Shown: positions 9,174 through 19,062, counted from the first letter of the stretch. The stretch is 64,000 nucleotides of DNA from Mycolicibacterium sp. GF69 (GCF_003284965.1 NZ_QMEW01000007.1:124001-188000), one strand, 5' to 3'. The notes: generated by a model not told the origin, from the letters alone. Numbers and translations are program-made.

Positions 9174-9629
9174 ATGGCCACCTCGAACACACCCGTGACC
9201 GGACGAGCAGCGACGAGTCCCCTGCAACGCGCCCGAACCGATCCCGTATACGGGGCCTACCTACTTCTGCGAACCGGGTTCACGGTGCTGCCGATCGTGA
9301 TGGGTCTGGACAAATTCACCAACGTGCTGACCGATTGGGAGGGCTATCTCGCGCCATGGATCGCCGATATAAGCCCGTTCACCGCCCACCAGACGATGCT
9401 GATCGTCGGGATCATCGAGATCGTGGCCGGCGTCGCGGTGGCGATCAAGCCGCGTTACGCCGCCTATGTCGTCGCGCTGTGGCTGGCGGGGATCATCGTC
9501 AACCTGGTGAGCTACCCGGGGTTCTACGACATCGCGTTGCGCGACTTCGGCCTGCTGGTGGGTGCGTTGACACTCGCGCGGTTGGCGTCCGTGTATGACG
9601 CGCCCTGGCACCGTCGCGCCGCAGAGTAG
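9174..9629 (+). CDS. DoxX-family membrane protein
   Basis: The 151-residue protein has four hydrophobic segments (about residues 32-50, 68-87, 95-114 and 122-138), the usual DoxX/DoxD four-helix layout. DoxX-like proteins are small inner-membrane proteins linked to oxidative stress or quinone-related redox functions, but the exact activity is unknown. The ATG has a ribosome binding site (GAGAGGAAA, 9161-9169). It is divergent from the cysteine-rich regulator and separated from it by a palindromic candidate operator, so it is the most likely target of that regulator. Confidence 0.75.
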   Translation: MATSNTPVTGRAATSPLQRARTDPVYGAYLLLRTGFTVLPIVMGLDKFTNVLTDWEGYLAPWIADISPFTAHQTMLIVGIIEIVAGVAVAIKPRYAAYVVALWLAGIIVNLVSYPGFYDIALRDFGLLVGALTLARLASVYDAPWHRRAAE

Positions 9630-9665
9630 GCGCCGCGACGACTCGTCGACAAACTGGCGCGGAGA

Positions 9666-9698
9666 TGGACTTTGGGTCTTGAAACAGACTTTGGTCCT
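9666..9698. promoter_or_regulatory. Two candidate DosR boxes upstream of fdxA
   Basis: Two degenerate copies of the DosR consensus core GGGACTWWAGTCCC lie 19 bp apart, centre to centre. Box 1 is TGGACTTTGGGTCT (9666-9679) and box 2 is CAGACTTTGGTCCT (9685-9698). Box 2 matches about 10 of 14 core positions and box 1 about 9-10. Paired, helically phased boxes are common in DosR promoters, and fdxA belongs to the M. tuberculosis DosR regulon. Confidence 0.6.
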
Positions 9699-9707
9699 CG
9701 AAACAAC

Positions 9708-9720
9708 GGGCCTTCGGCCC
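9708..9720 (+). other. Small hairpin in the fdxA leader
   Basis: GGGCC-TTC-GGCCC forms a five-pair GC stem with a three-base loop between the DosR-like boxes and the fdxA start. It is followed by GC-rich sequence, not a T-tract, so it is not a typical terminator. It could stabilise the 5' end of the message or be incidental. Confidence 0.3.
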
Positions 9721-9756
9721 ATGCCCAGCCGAACCGGCGATTCCTACACTGCGGCA

Positions 9757-10095
9757 ATGACCTACGTGATCAGCAGTGCCTGTGTCGATGTGATGCACAA
9801 GTCCTGTGTTCCGGAGTGCCCTGTCGACTGCATCTACGAAGGTGCGAGGTCCCTGTACATCAATCCCGACGAATGCGTCGACTGCGGCGCGTGCAAACTG
9901 GCTTGCGAGGAAGGCGCGATCTACTTCGAGACCGACCTGCCCGATGACGAGCAGCGGCACCTCGCCGACAACGCCGCCTTCTTCAGCGAGGTCCTGCCCG
10001 GCCGCGACGCACCCGTGGGCATACCCGGCGGCGCGGCCAAGCTCGGTCCGATCGGAGTCGACACACCGATGGTCGCGGCCATGTCGCCGCGGTGA
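9757..10095 (+). CDS. fdxA: 7Fe ferredoxin (FdxA type)
   Basis: The 112-residue soluble electron carrier has the cysteine layout of seven-iron ferredoxins: an N-terminal C-V-D-V-M-H-K-S-C then P-E-C-P-V-D-C group for the [3Fe-4S] side, and C-V-D-C-G-A-C-K-L-A-C for the [4Fe-4S] cluster. The start is the ATG of M-T-Y-V-I; the open frame extends further upstream but that part is not ferredoxin-like. Two DosR-like boxes upstream and a nearby dosR gene suggest induction under hypoxia or nitric oxide. Its physiological partner is not shown. Confidence 0.9.
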   Translation: MTYVISSACVDVMHKSCVPECPVDCIYEGARSLYINPDECVDCGACKLACEEGAIYFETDLPDDEQRHLADNAAFFSEVLPGRDAPVGIPGGAAKLGPIGVDTPMVAAMSPR

Positions 10096-10111
10096 TCGCG
10101 GCGTGACCCAA

Positions 10112-10131
10112 GTAGGGACCTAAGCCTCTAC
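10112..10131. promoter_or_regulatory. Candidate DosR box upstream of the WS/DGAT gene
   Basis: The core GGGACCTAAGCCTC (10115-10128) matches 11 of 14 positions of the DosR consensus and sits inside an imperfect palindrome with GTAG/CTAC ends. Its centre is about 42 bases before the ATG at 10164, a typical activator position if the leader is very short. Confidence 0.55.
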
Positions 10132-10163
10132 TGCCACCGGCGTCCACCACAGAGAGTGGACGT

Positions 10164-11585
10164 ATGGAGCAGCTCACAACGCTAGACGCGGGATTCCTAC
10201 ACGCCGAAGACTCCGACCCACACGTGAGCCTGGCCATCGGCGCCATCGCAGTCCTCGCCGGCCCGATGCCCGACTTCGCCTCGCTCGCAAGCGATCTGGC
10301 CGAGCGATTTCTGTCGGTGCCGCGCTTCCGGCAGGTCCTGCGCACCCACACCTTCGACCTCGGTGCGCCGGAGTGGATCGACGACGCCGACGTCGACGTC
10401 TTCCATCACATCCGACGCGCCGCGTTGCCGCGGCCGGGCGACGACGCGGCACTGTACCGCTGGGCCGCCGAGGTGATGGAGCGGCGACTGGACCGCGACC
10501 GGCCCCTGTGGGAATGCTGGATCGTCGACGGCCTGGCGCACAACCGGTGGGCGATGCTGATGAAGATCCACCACTGCATCGCCGACGGTGTGGCGGCAAC
10601 ACACCTGCTCACGCAACTCTGCGATGGCCGTCAGACATCCGCGACGACGCTGCGCGCCGCGCCGGCGCCGGCTCCGAGATCACCGGGACTGAGAATGCCT
10701 GGGGTGTCCGCGCTTTCGCTGAACCCGATCGACTGGATGACCTCGGCGTGGCGGACGTCGCGCGGGGTGACGTCCGCCGCGAGCCAAGCATTGCAGGGGG
10801 CCGTCGAGATCGCAGGCGGGCTGCTGCGGCCCGCGGCGGCGTCCTCACTGACCGGTCCGGTGACCGATCTGCGCCGTTATGCGTCGGTCGAGGTGTCGCT
10901 GCCGGACGTGAACCGGATCTGCGAACGGTTCGACGTCACGGTCAACGACGTCGCCCTGGCGGCGATCACCGACAGCTTCCGCACCATCCTGATGCGTCGC
11001 GGCGAGGAACCCCGGCGCACATCGCTGCGCACCCTGGTGCCGGTTTCGGTGCGGTCCCGCGACGCGGCCGACAAACCCGACAACCGCGTCTCGGTGATGT
11101 TGCCCTACCTGCCGGTCGACAAGGCCGACCCGATCCAGCAGCTGAACAGCGTGCACGCCCGGCTGACCAAGACCAAGGCGAGCGGACAACGGGAGGCCGG
11201 CAACATCTTCGTCGCCGCCGCCAACGCAATACCGTTCCCGCTCACGGCGTGGGCGGTGCGGACCCTGACCCGCCTCCCGCAGCGCGGGATCGTCACGCTG
11301 GCCACGAACGTCCCGGGCCCGCGCAAGCGGCTGCGGCTCAAAGGACGCGAGGTCGTGCGGTTGCTGCCCATTCCGCCGCTCGCGCTTCAACTGCGAACCG
11401 GCATTGCGATACTGAGCTACGCCGACCACCTCGCGTTCGGCATCATCGGCGACTACGACGCCGCACCCGACGTCAACGAACTCGCCGATGGCATCGAGCG
11501 AGCCGTGAGCCGACTGGCCGACCTGAGCAACGGCCACTGGCGAAGCACCCCTGCCGGCACCCTTGCTCTGGTTCAAGGAGGCTGA
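10164..11585 (+). CDS. Wax ester synthase / diacylglycerol O-acyltransferase
   Basis: The 473-residue WS/DGAT enzyme joins a fatty acyl-CoA to diacylglycerol or a fatty alcohol, making storage triacylglycerol or wax esters. The catalytic H-H-x3-D-G motif is at residues 136-142 (H-H-C-I-A-D-G), and P-L-W-E-C-W and the later N-D-V-A-L-A segment are also family motifs. M. tuberculosis induces its homologue tgs1 through DosR; here a DosR-like box lies upstream and dosR is 1.5 kb downstream of the gene. It appears to be co-transcribed with the PPOX-fold gene that follows after five bases. Confidence 0.9.
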   Translation: MEQLTTLDAGFLHAEDSDPHVSLAIGAIAVLAGPMPDFASLASDLAERFLSVPRFRQVLRTHTFDLGAPEWIDDADVDVFHHIRRAALPRPGDDAALYRWAAEVMERRLDRDRPLWECWIVDGLAHNRWAMLMKIHHCIADGVAATHLLTQLCDGRQTSATTLRAAPAPAPRSPGLRMPGVSALSLNPIDWMTSAWRTSRGVTSAASQALQGAVEIAGGLLRPAAASSLTGPVTDLRRYASVEVSLPDVNRICERFDVTVNDVALAAITDSFRTILMRRGEEPRRTSLRTLVPVSVRSRDAADKPDNRVSVMLPYLPVDKADPIQQLNSVHARLTKTKASGQREAGNIFVAAANAIPFPLTAWAVRTLTRLPQRGIVTLATNVPGPRKRLRLKGREVVRLLPIPPLALQLRTGIAILSYADHLAFGIIGDYDAAPDVNELADGIERAVSRLADLSNGHWRSTPAGTLALVQGG

Positions 11586-11590
11586 TCGCG

Positions 11591-12040
11591 ATGACCAAGG
11601 GACACGAGCTGGACACCCTCAACCGCAGGCAGTGCCTGGATCTGCTGCAAGGGGTCCGGGTGGGCCGTCTGGTCTTCACCGAAGACGCGCTGCCCGCGGT
11701 GCAGCCGGTGAACTTCCGCCTGTGGCGCGACGACGTGGTGATCCGCGTCGCCGGCGGGCCGAAGCTGGCCGCCGCCACCGACAACCAGGTGGTGGCCTTC
11801 CAGGCCGACGAACTCGACGCCGATCTGCGCACCGGCTGGAGTGTCACCGTCGTCGGGCACGCCGAACCGATCACCGACGTCGACGACCTCGTCGAGGTGT
11901 CCGGGACATTCATCCAGCCGTGGGTCGACGGCCGCCGCGAGCACTTCGTGCGGATCCGGACCGAGAAGATGACCGGGCGACGTTTCCGCGAACGCGGGCT
12001 GCCCCAGTACCGCGGGGTCGAAAATGCCGCCTCCTCCTGA
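11591..12040 (+). CDS. Pyridoxamine 5'-phosphate oxidase-fold protein
   Basis: The 149-residue small split-barrel protein starts at an ATG with GGAGG upstream (inside the end of the acyltransferase gene). The N-terminal L-L-Q-G-V-R-V-G-R-L-V-F and P-A-V-Q-P-V-N-F sequences are typical of the PPOX-like flavin or F420-binding family that is common in mycobacterial DosR regulons. Substrate is unknown. Its position between WS/DGAT and an Acg-like nitroreductase supports a redox role during hypoxia. The product may bind flavin or deazaflavin; the sequence alone does not decide. Confidence 0.8.
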   Translation: MTKGHELDTLNRRQCLDLLQGVRVGRLVFTEDALPAVQPVNFRLWRDDVVIRVAGGPKLAAATDNQVVAFQADELDADLRTGWSVTVVGHAEPITDVDDLVEVSGTFIQPWVDGRREHFVRIRTEKMTGRRFRERGLPQYRGVENAASS

Positions 12041-12067
12041 TATCTGGGCTCGCGGAACGCCGCGGCC

Positions 12068-13039
12068 ATGACGACGACCGTCGACATCGCGGTGATCGCC
12101 AACGCCATCGAGTTGGCATGCCGCGCACCGTCGTTGCACAACAGCCAACCGTGGCGGTGGGTGATCGGCAGGACGACGATCGAACTGCACGCCGAGCGCG
12201 GCCGGGTGATCCGCTCGGCGGACAGCTCCGGACGCGAAGCGCTCATCGCCTGCGGCACGGCGCTCGATCACTTCCGCGTCGCGATGGCGGCCGCCGGCTG
12301 GAACACCACGGTCACGACGTTTCCCGATCCGGACAGGCTGGACCACGTCGCGACCGTCAGCATCACCTCACGCGGCGCGATCACACCCAGGATGCGGGAA
12401 CGCGCCGACGCGATCCTGCGCCGGCGCACGGACCGGCTGCCCCTGCGGGCCCCCGACGAGCCGTTGGACCCGATGCTGCCCAGCGCAAGCGACGAGGCCG
12501 CCGTCGTCGACATCCTGGCGGCCGACGCCCACGCCGAGTTGACCCAGGCATCGCGGCTCACCGAGTCGCTGCGCACCAACGACGATCTCTACCATCGCGA
12601 GCTGCAGTGGTGGACGGCGCCCTTCCGGCTGTCCGAAGGCGTTCCGCCGAGCGCCCTGGTGTCGGAATCCGAGCGACGCCGAGTCGGTGTCAACCGGAGC
12701 TTCCGGCCGAGCGGTCATCTCGACCGCCGCTCCGGTACGGAGCACGACCAAGCGGACATCCTGGTGCTGTCGACGCCGACGGACACCCGCGAGGACGCGC
12801 TGGCCTGCGGGCAGGCGTTGTCGAGGCTGTTGCTGGACCTCACGGCGGCGGGATTGGCGACGTGCACGATGACCCATCTCACCGAACTGGAGGCCGGTCG
12901 CGATGTCATCCGCCGGCTCACCGGTCGCGACGCGGTGCCCCAGGTGTTGATTCGCGTCGGGAAAGCACCGACGATCGAAGACACGCCGGCGCCGACACCG
13001 AGGCGGTCGGCGCGCGAAGTGATCCAGACGTTGTGGTGA
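12068..13039 (+). CDS. Acg-type nitroreductase-like protein (Rv3131 family)
   Basis: The 323-residue protein belongs to the Acg/Rv3131 group of divergent nitroreductases. It has the family N-terminal sequence [14 protein letters not shown] (residues 19-32), a central R-R-R-T-D-R-L-P-like motif and A-D-I-L-V-L-S-T. Members are strongly DosR-controlled in M. tuberculosis. Acg itself binds FMN and may sequester rather than reduce, so enzymatic activity should not be assumed. It lies 28 bases after the PPOX gene and just before dosR on the same strand. A second paralogue sits on the other side of dosR, on the opposite strand. Confidence 0.85.
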   Translation: MTTTVDIAVIANAIELACRAPSLHNSQPWRWVIGRTTIELHAERGRVIRSADSSGREALIACGTALDHFRVAMAAAGWNTTVTTFPDPDRLDHVATVSITSRGAITPRMRERADAILRRRTDRLPLRAPDEPLDPMLPSASDEAAVVDILAADAHAELTQASRLTESLRTNDDLYHRELQWWTAPFRLSEGVPPSALVSESERRRVGVNRSFRPSGHLDRRSGTEHDQADILVLSTPTDTREDALACGQALSRLLLDLTAAGLATCTMTHLTELEAGRDVIRRLTGRDAVPQVLIRVGKAPTIEDTPAPTPRRSAREVIQTLW

Positions 13040-13086
13040 CTCGTCGCTAAGGTGCTGATCGAGTGCTGATTTCGGGAGGGCGTCAC

Positions 13087-13725
13087 ATGGTCACGGTCTT
13101 TCTGGTCGACGACCATGAGGTCGTCCGTCGCGGTCTGGTCGACCTGCTCGGGTCGGACCCGGAGCTCCAGGTCATCGGCCTAGCCGGGTCCGTGGCCGAG
13201 GCGATGGTCCGGATTCCCGCCCTGCGCCCCGACGTCGCCGTTCTCGACGTGCGGCTGCCCGACGGCAACGGCATCGAGTTGTGCCGCGACCTGTTGTCCG
13301 ATCTGCCGGATCTGCGCTGTCTGATGTTGACCTCTTACACCTCCGACGAGGCGATGCTCGACGCGATTCTGGCCGGCGCCAGCGGGTTCGTCATCAAGGA
13401 CATCAAGGGGATGGAACTCGCGCAGGCGATCAAGGATGTCGGCGCGGGCCGCTCGCTTCTCGACAGTCGGGCCGCGGCCGCGCTGATGGCCAAGCTGCGC
13501 GGCTCGGCCGACCGCAAAGACCCGCTGTCCGGGCTGACCGACCAGGAGCGGACACTGCTCGGGTTGCTCGGCGAGGGGCTGACCAACCGGCAGATCGCCG
13601 CCCGGATGTTCCTGGCGGAGAAGACCGTCAAGAACTATGTTTCGCGGCTGCTGGCCAAACTCGGGATGGAGCGCCGTACACAGGCCGCGGTCTTCGTGTC
13701 CAAGTTGGACCGTCCGCAGAGTTAG
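13087..13725 (+). CDS. dosR: Hypoxia response regulator DosR/DevR
   Basis: The 212-residue NarL/LuxR-family response regulator has a receiver domain with D8, D9, phosphoacceptor D54, T82 and K104, and a C-terminal helix-turn-helix with [19 protein letters not shown]. Long stretches ([12 protein letters not shown] and the D-I-K-G-M-E-L region) look DevR-like. The ATG at 13087 has GGGAGG at 13075-13080; an in-frame GTG lies at 13063. No DosS/DevS histidine kinase follows, so phosphorylation must come from a sensor elsewhere. The gene ends tail-to-tail with a convergent nitroreductase, sharing four bases. Confidence 0.92.
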   Translation: MVTVFLVDDHEVVRRGLVDLLGSDPELQVIGLAGSVAEAMVRIPALRPDVAVLDVRLPDGNGIELCRDLLSDLPDLRCLMLTSYTSDEAMLDAILAGASGFVIKDIKGMELAQAIKDVGAGRSLLDSRAAAALMAKLRGSADRKDPLSGLTDQERTLLGLLGEGLTNRQIAARMFLAEKTVKNYVSRLLAKLGMERRTQAAVFVSKLDRPQS

Positions 13726-14699
13726 TCCGGCCACTCCACCACATCGGCCATCGCGCGCCGCGGAGTGGACGGCAGCGGGTCGGCGTTCACCGGCGCCCAG
13801 CCGATACGCAACAGCATCTGCGGGTAGCCGGTGTCGCCGAAGACGTCTGCGCGCACGGCTTCTCGCGTTTCGGCGATCTCCAGGGGCTCGGTCACCGGGC
13901 AACTCGCCAGGCCCAGCGCGGTCGCGGTCAACAGCACGAGGCTGGTGGCCTCCCCCGCACGCAGCCTGGCCAGCGGGCTGTCGTCCTTGGTGCCCAGCGC
14001 CAGCACCGTCGCCGAGTCGTCTTCCGGCGAAGCGTCGGGCGGCTCGGCCAGCACGGGGCCGGCGAACATTCGGGCCGGTATGGCGGCCGCCGGGTTCGAC
14101 CGCGGTGTGTTGCGAGCCGGTACGCCCGCTACCGATGCGTGCCGTCCGCTCCATGCGGTCAGCTCACGCAGATAGCCGTCGTCCGCGGTGTGCTGTCGAA
14201 CTGCCTCGGCCACAACGCTTTGCAGCTTTGGAAGCTGTGCGACCTCGCGCAACATCACGCCGAACCGCGCTGCGCGGGCACCCATCAGCGCGATGTCCGC
14301 CTCCGGTACGCACCACGAGTTGTAGAGCCTGCGGTCGGTGCGTCGGCGCGGGATCGCCGCCGCCAGAACCACGTCGAGCTCGCCGGGGTTCTGCGGCCGT
14401 AGCTCGAGGGCGGCCAGATGCTGCGGTTCGGCGCGGTTGGGGAACCGATGGACCTTGGCGTGCCAGCCCAGCGCCGCCAGCGCGACGATCGCGTGGTGCA
14501 GCGCGATCCCGCAACTCAACAGCAGATCGCGGCTGTCGGGATCGGCGTTGGTCAGCTGCCGGTCCAGATCGGCGTACAGGTGCAGACTTTCATCTCCCAC
14601 CCGCCAGCGCCACGGTTGCGAATTGTGGATCGACGGCGCCCTGGTGGCCAGCGACAACGCCGTCCGGACTGTGTCGTGATCGGGAAAGTGAGCGTTCAT
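13722..14699 (-). CDS. Acg-type nitroreductase-like protein, second copy
   Basis: The 325-residue paralogue of the nitroreductase at 12068 shares [13 protein letters not shown] near the N-terminus and R-R-R-T-D-R-R-L-Y in the middle. I choose the ATG at 14699 (M-N-A-H-F) because it gives a length matching the paralogue and has AGCAGG upstream; a GTG at 14738 would add 13 residues. A good DosR-like palindrome lies 68 bases upstream. Its stop codon overlaps the dosR stop. Function is probably flavin-dependent redox chemistry or flavin binding in the hypoxia response, but the substrate is unknown. Confidence 0.85.
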   Translation of the reverse strand: MNAHFPDHDTVRTALSLATRAPSIHNSQPWRWRVGDESLHLYADLDRQLTNADPDSRDLLLSCGIALHHAIVALAALGWHAKVHRFPNRAEPQHLAALELRPQNPGELDVVLAAAIPRRRTDRRLYNSWCVPEADIALMGARAARFGVMLREVAQLPKLQSVVAEAVRQHTADDGYLRELTAWSGRHASVAGVPARNTPRSNPAAAIPARMFAGPVLAEPPDASPEDDSATVLALGTKDDSPLARLRAGEATSLVLLTATALGLASCPVTEPLEIAETREAVRADVFGDTGYPQMLLRIGWAPVNADPLPSTPRRAMADVVEWPD

Positions 14700-14766
14700 C
14701 GCGATCCTGCTCTCGGGGTAAGAGTTCTCGTAATTCACGATGGCCCGTGCCGGCAGGTCGCGGCTA

Positions 14767-14780
14767 GGGACGAAGGTCCC
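14767..14780. promoter_or_regulatory. Candidate DosR box upstream of the second nitroreductase
   Basis: GGGACGAAGGTCCC has perfect GGGAC/GTCCC arms, the outer parts of the DosR consensus; only the central four bases deviate. It lies in the gap between the nitroreductase start and the ppx2 stop, so it should act on the minus-strand nitroreductase. Confidence 0.6.
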
Positions 14781-14805
14781 TGATGGAAGGGAACGAGGTC
14801 TGCGG

Positions 14806-15771
14806 CTAATCCGCGATGGACAGCGCGATCCCGTCGAGGATGTCGTGCTCGCTGACGGTCAGCTCCTCGATACCGGCGCGGCGGCGCAACGCGTCGGCCA
14901 ACTCCTCGACGATGATGGCGCCGCCTCCGATGACGTCGACGCGGCCCTCGTGCATCGGCCCGAGTTGTGCGCGTCTGGCCCGCGGCATCGCGATCAGACC
15001 CTCGCACACGCTCAGCAACTCACCGAACGGAACCCGCGACAGGTGAATGGCTTCCGAGTCGTAGGCCGGCATGTTCTGCGCCAGCGCCGAAAGCGTTGTC
15101 ATAGTGCCCGCCACGCCCACCCAGGTGCGGGCCTGTCCGACGGGTACCGCCCGAAACGCCTCCGCGAGCCCGGCCCGAACCACCTCGCGGGCGGCGGCGA
15201 TCTCTGCTGCCGTCGGTGGATCCGAGTGCAGGCAGCGTTCGGTGATCCGGACACATCCGATGTCTGCCGAATAACTGGCCGTCACGCCGGAGCCGGCCGC
15301 GTCCTCACCGTCCCCGAGCACGACTTCGGTGGAGCCGCCGCCCAGGTCGACGACGACGAATGGCGCTGCAGCCGAATCGAGTTCGCCGACTGCGCCGCGA
15401 AACGACAGGGCTGCTTCCTCGGTGCCGGTGATCACCTCGGCGACCGCGCCCGGCGCGACACCGCCGAGCACCTCTGCCGTCATGGCGAAGAACTCGTCGC
15501 GGTTGGCGGCGTCCCTGGTCGCCGATGTCGCAACCATCCGCACCTTCTCCACGCCGTGGCGGCGCATCAAATCGGCGTAGTCGACCAGTGCCGCCCTGGT
15601 GCGGTTCAGCGCCTCGGATGCGAATTGCCCTGTGGCGTCGACGCCTTGGCCCAACCGGACGATGCGCATCTCGCGGTGCACATCGACGAGCCCACCGTCG
15701 GCGTCGATTCGATCGGCGATCAACAGCCGGATCGAGTTGGTACCGCAGTCGACGGCGCCGACCCTACCCAT
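14806..15771 (-). CDS. ppx2: Ppx/GppA exopolyphosphatase
   Basis: The 321-residue ASKHA-fold phosphatase starts with V-D-C-G-T-N-S-I-R-L-L-I-A-D (phosphate-1 loop) and has the second loop V-V-D-L-G-G-G-S-T-E-V-V around residues 140-151. The family hydrolyses polyphosphate or pppGpp. The length matches the short mycobacterial Ppx proteins that lack the C-terminal HD domain. It overlaps the DUF501 gene by eight bases and follows ftsB-like and eno, the order of Rv1023-Rv1026 in M. tuberculosis. It is probably the last gene of that operon. Confidence 0.9.
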   Translation of the reverse strand: MGRVGAVDCGTNSIRLLIADRIDADGGLVDVHREMRIVRLGQGVDATGQFASEALNRTRAALVDYADLMRRHGVEKVRMVATSATRDAANRDEFFAMTAEVLGGVAPGAVAEVITGTEEAALSFRGAVGELDSAAAPFVVVDLGGGSTEVVLGDGEDAAGSGVTASYSADIGCVRITERCLHSDPPTAAEIAAAREVVRAGLAEAFRAVPVGQARTWVGVAGTMTTLSALAQNMPAYDSEAIHLSRVPFGELLSVCEGLIAMPRARRAQLGPMHEGRVDVIGGGAIIVEELADALRRRAGIEELTVSEHDILDGIALSIAD

Positions 15772-16261
15772 GCGTCCACCTTCCGGGCTCGAGTATCCCC
15801 ACCATCGCCGGATCGTCGGCCAGTGCCGCCAGCGCTTCGTCTCCGAACGGATTGGTGCCCGGCCCCTTCGCCAGCGAGTGCGCGATCAACACGTGCAGGC
15901 ACTTGACCCGGTCCGGCATACCGCCACCGGAGAACGTGGTGCCCAACGATTCGATCGCGTCCCGCTCGGCCAGATACGACTCGTGCGCGTCCCGGTAGGC
16001 CCGTGCCAGCTCCGGATCGGTGTGCAGCCGCTCGGTCATCTCACGCATCAGACCAGATGATTCCAGTCTGCTGGCGGCTGCCGTCAGCGCCGGGTGCGTC
16101 AGATAGTACAACGTCGGAAACGGTGTTCCGTCAGAAAGTTTCGGTGCGGTCTTGACGACGCCCGGCTCACCGTTCGGGCACCGGTACGCGATCTCGAGGA
16201 CGCCGCGCGGCTCACGACCCAGCTGCCGCTCGACGGCGTCGAGGTCCGCGGGCTCAACCAC
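15764..16261 (-). CDS. DUF501 family protein
   Basis: The 165-residue conserved actinobacterial protein of unknown function contains L-G-R-E-P-R-G-V-L-E-I-A-Y-R-C-P near the N-terminus, P-T-L-Y-Y-L-T-H-P and M-P-D-R-V-K-C-L-H-V-L-I-A-H, which are family hallmarks including three conserved cysteine/histidine-rich spots. I chose the GTG at 16261, which overlaps the ftsB-like stop and gives a normal DUF501 N-terminus; the open frame reaches 16345 but the extra residues are proline/arginine-rich and lie within the neighbour. Equivalent to Rv1025. Confidence 0.85.
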   Translation of the reverse strand: MVEPADLDAVERQLGREPRGVLEIAYRCPNGEPGVVKTAPKLSDGTPFPTLYYLTHPALTAAASRLESSGLMREMTERLHTDPELARAYRDAHESYLAERDAIESLGTTFSGGGMPDRVKCLHVLIAHSLAKGPGTNPFGDEALAALADDPAMVGILEPGRWTHG

Positions 16262-16949
16262 CGGGAGCGGGGGCCGGTGGAGGCGCATCGGGTGCGACAG
16301 TTGGCGCGGCGGGAGGCGGGGCGGGCGGAATCCCGTGTGGCGCATCGGCGATCGTGTGCCACAGCGCGGTGTACCACGGCTGGTCGCGGTTCACGCCCGC
16401 GGGTTGCTCGTCCGGCGCGCCCGGCGCTATCGCACCAGCGGGCAACTGCACCTGGTACGGGATTTCGCCCGGCATCACGAATCCGAGCCTCTCGCGGGCC
16501 TGCGCCGCGATGAACACCGGGTCGGCCAGCTTCTCCTTCTGCTGCTCGAGATCGGCGATCTGGGACCGCAACTGTTCTTCGGTTGCCTTGAGCTGCTTCA
16601 TCTCGGTGCGCTGCGCGAAGTAGGTGCGCACCGGCCCGGCGATGGTGAGCGTCAGCACGCACACCACCACCGCGAGAATCGCCGCGCGACGCGCCGCCGA
16701 ACCGAACCGCTGCTCGGACTGCTGCTCGGCCGATTCGGCGATGGCGCGCCGGATGACGACGCCGGTGTCCTCCGATTTGGCCGGGGTTTCAGATGGGGCC
16801 TCGGCCGCGGGTCGCGCCTCGGTGCCGCGTGGCTCGCGGCGTGCCGCCGCCCGCGGACGACCCTTCCCGGCGCCGCCGGCCTTACCCGACTTACCTGGTC
16901 GGGAGGTCGGTGACCGACGCTTCGGGTCGGGCCGTTTCGCTTCGGGCAC
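16254..16949 (-). CDS. Septum formation initiator (FtsB/DivIC family)
   Basis: The 231-residue single-pass membrane protein has a basic proline/alanine-rich cytoplasmic N-terminus (residues 1-85), one transmembrane helix near residues 88-105, and a following coiled coil (residues 110-140) with E-M-K-Q-L-K-A-T-E-E-Q-L and P-V-F-I-A-A-Q-A-R-E-R-L-G, the FtsB/DivIC signature. It should join FtsL/FtsQ in the division complex. The C-terminus is an unusual proline-rich tail (P-P-A-P-P-P). The start is a GTG 14 bases after eno. Corresponds to Rv1024. Confidence 0.88.
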   Translation of the reverse strand: MPEAKRPDPKRRSPTSRPGKSGKAGGAGKGRPRAAARREPRGTEARPAAEAPSETPAKSEDTGVVIRRAIAESAEQQSEQRFGSAARRAAILAVVVCVLTLTIAGPVRTYFAQRTEMKQLKATEEQLRSQIADLEQQKEKLADPVFIAAQARERLGFVMPGEIPYQVQLPAGAIAPGAPDEQPAGVNRDQPWYTALWHTIADAPHGIPPAPPPAAPTVAPDAPPPAPAPGG

Positions 16950-16963
16950 AGGCGGTTACCGGA

Positions 16964-18289
<1,326 letters not shown>

Positions 18290-18330
18290 TCAACCGACGA
18301 GCCTAAAGCCTCGCCGCTCGACGGGCGTGC

Positions 18331-19062
18331 TCAGAGGGGGTGCCCGTGGGCGTAGGCGGTCGCCCAGTCCCGCACCGTACGCGCGTAGTGGTCGGAGTGG
18401 TTGTAGGCCCGCAGCGCGTTCATCCACCCGCGCGGCGTCGCCAGGTCCTTACCGGTCCAGCACAGATAACCCGCGGCGGACAGTGCCGCGTCGTCCATGT
18501 TGTCGGCGCTGATCTCGCCGTCGTTGTTCGCGTCCACGCCGTAGAGCCGCCAGGTCTCGGGGATGAACTGCATGGGCCCCATCGCGCGGGCGAACTGTGA
18601 ATCACCGTCGTGGCTGACCGCTTCGCCGTCGAGAATCTCCAGGTTGCCATTGGTGCCGTCGAGCCACACGCCCCGAATGGGCGGCTTCACGTCGCCGTTC
18701 GCTTCGATCGCGGCGCCGCGGTACGTGCCGTGGTGGCTCTCCACCTGCCCGATGCCCGCCAACGTCGTCCAGTCGAGCTTGCAGTCGGGATTCTCCACCT
18801 CGGCGACCCGGGCCGCGTAGGCGTACGCCTCGAGAGCTTCGACGGGAATGCCGAGACCGGGTGCCCGCTCGGCGGCCCAGTCGTGGAGTTGATCGGCCGG
18901 CCGGCCCTTGGCGTAGGTGTCGATCTTGGGCACCGGATCGCCCGGTGGCGGCGGCACACCCTCAGGAATGGGTGTGCCCAGCTGCCATGAGCAGCTAGAA
19001 GCCAAGAGCAGCGCCGTCGCACCTAGAACGGCGACAGCACGCAGCCAACGCACCGGCGACAC
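18331..19062 (-). CDS. lpqU: Lytic transglycosylase-like lipoprotein LpqU
   Basis: About 243 residues. A signal peptide ends in a lipobox-like L-A-S-S-C at about residue 26, so the protein is probably lipid-anchored outside the membrane. The body (residues 100-243) carries a soluble lytic transglycosylase fold with I-G-Q-V-E-S-H-H-G (catalytic glutamate), A-M-G-P-M-Q-F-I-P-E-T-W and A-L-R-A-Y-N-H-S, suggesting peptidoglycan cleavage. GAGGGAG lies four bases before the GTG at 19062; a TTG three bases earlier is less likely. It matches Rv1022 in position. Confidence 0.9.
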   Translation of the reverse strand: MSPVRWLRAVAVLGATALLLASSCSWQLGTPIPEGVPPPPGDPVPKIDTYAKGRPADQLHDWAAERAPGLGIPVEALEAYAYAARVAEVENPDCKLDWTTLAGIGQVESHHGTYRGAAIEANGDVKPPIRGVWLDGTNGNLEILDGEAVSHDGDSQFARAMGPMQFIPETWRLYGVDANNDGEISADNMDDAALSAAGYLCWTGKDLATPRGWMNALRAYNHSDHYARTVRDWATAYAHGHPL

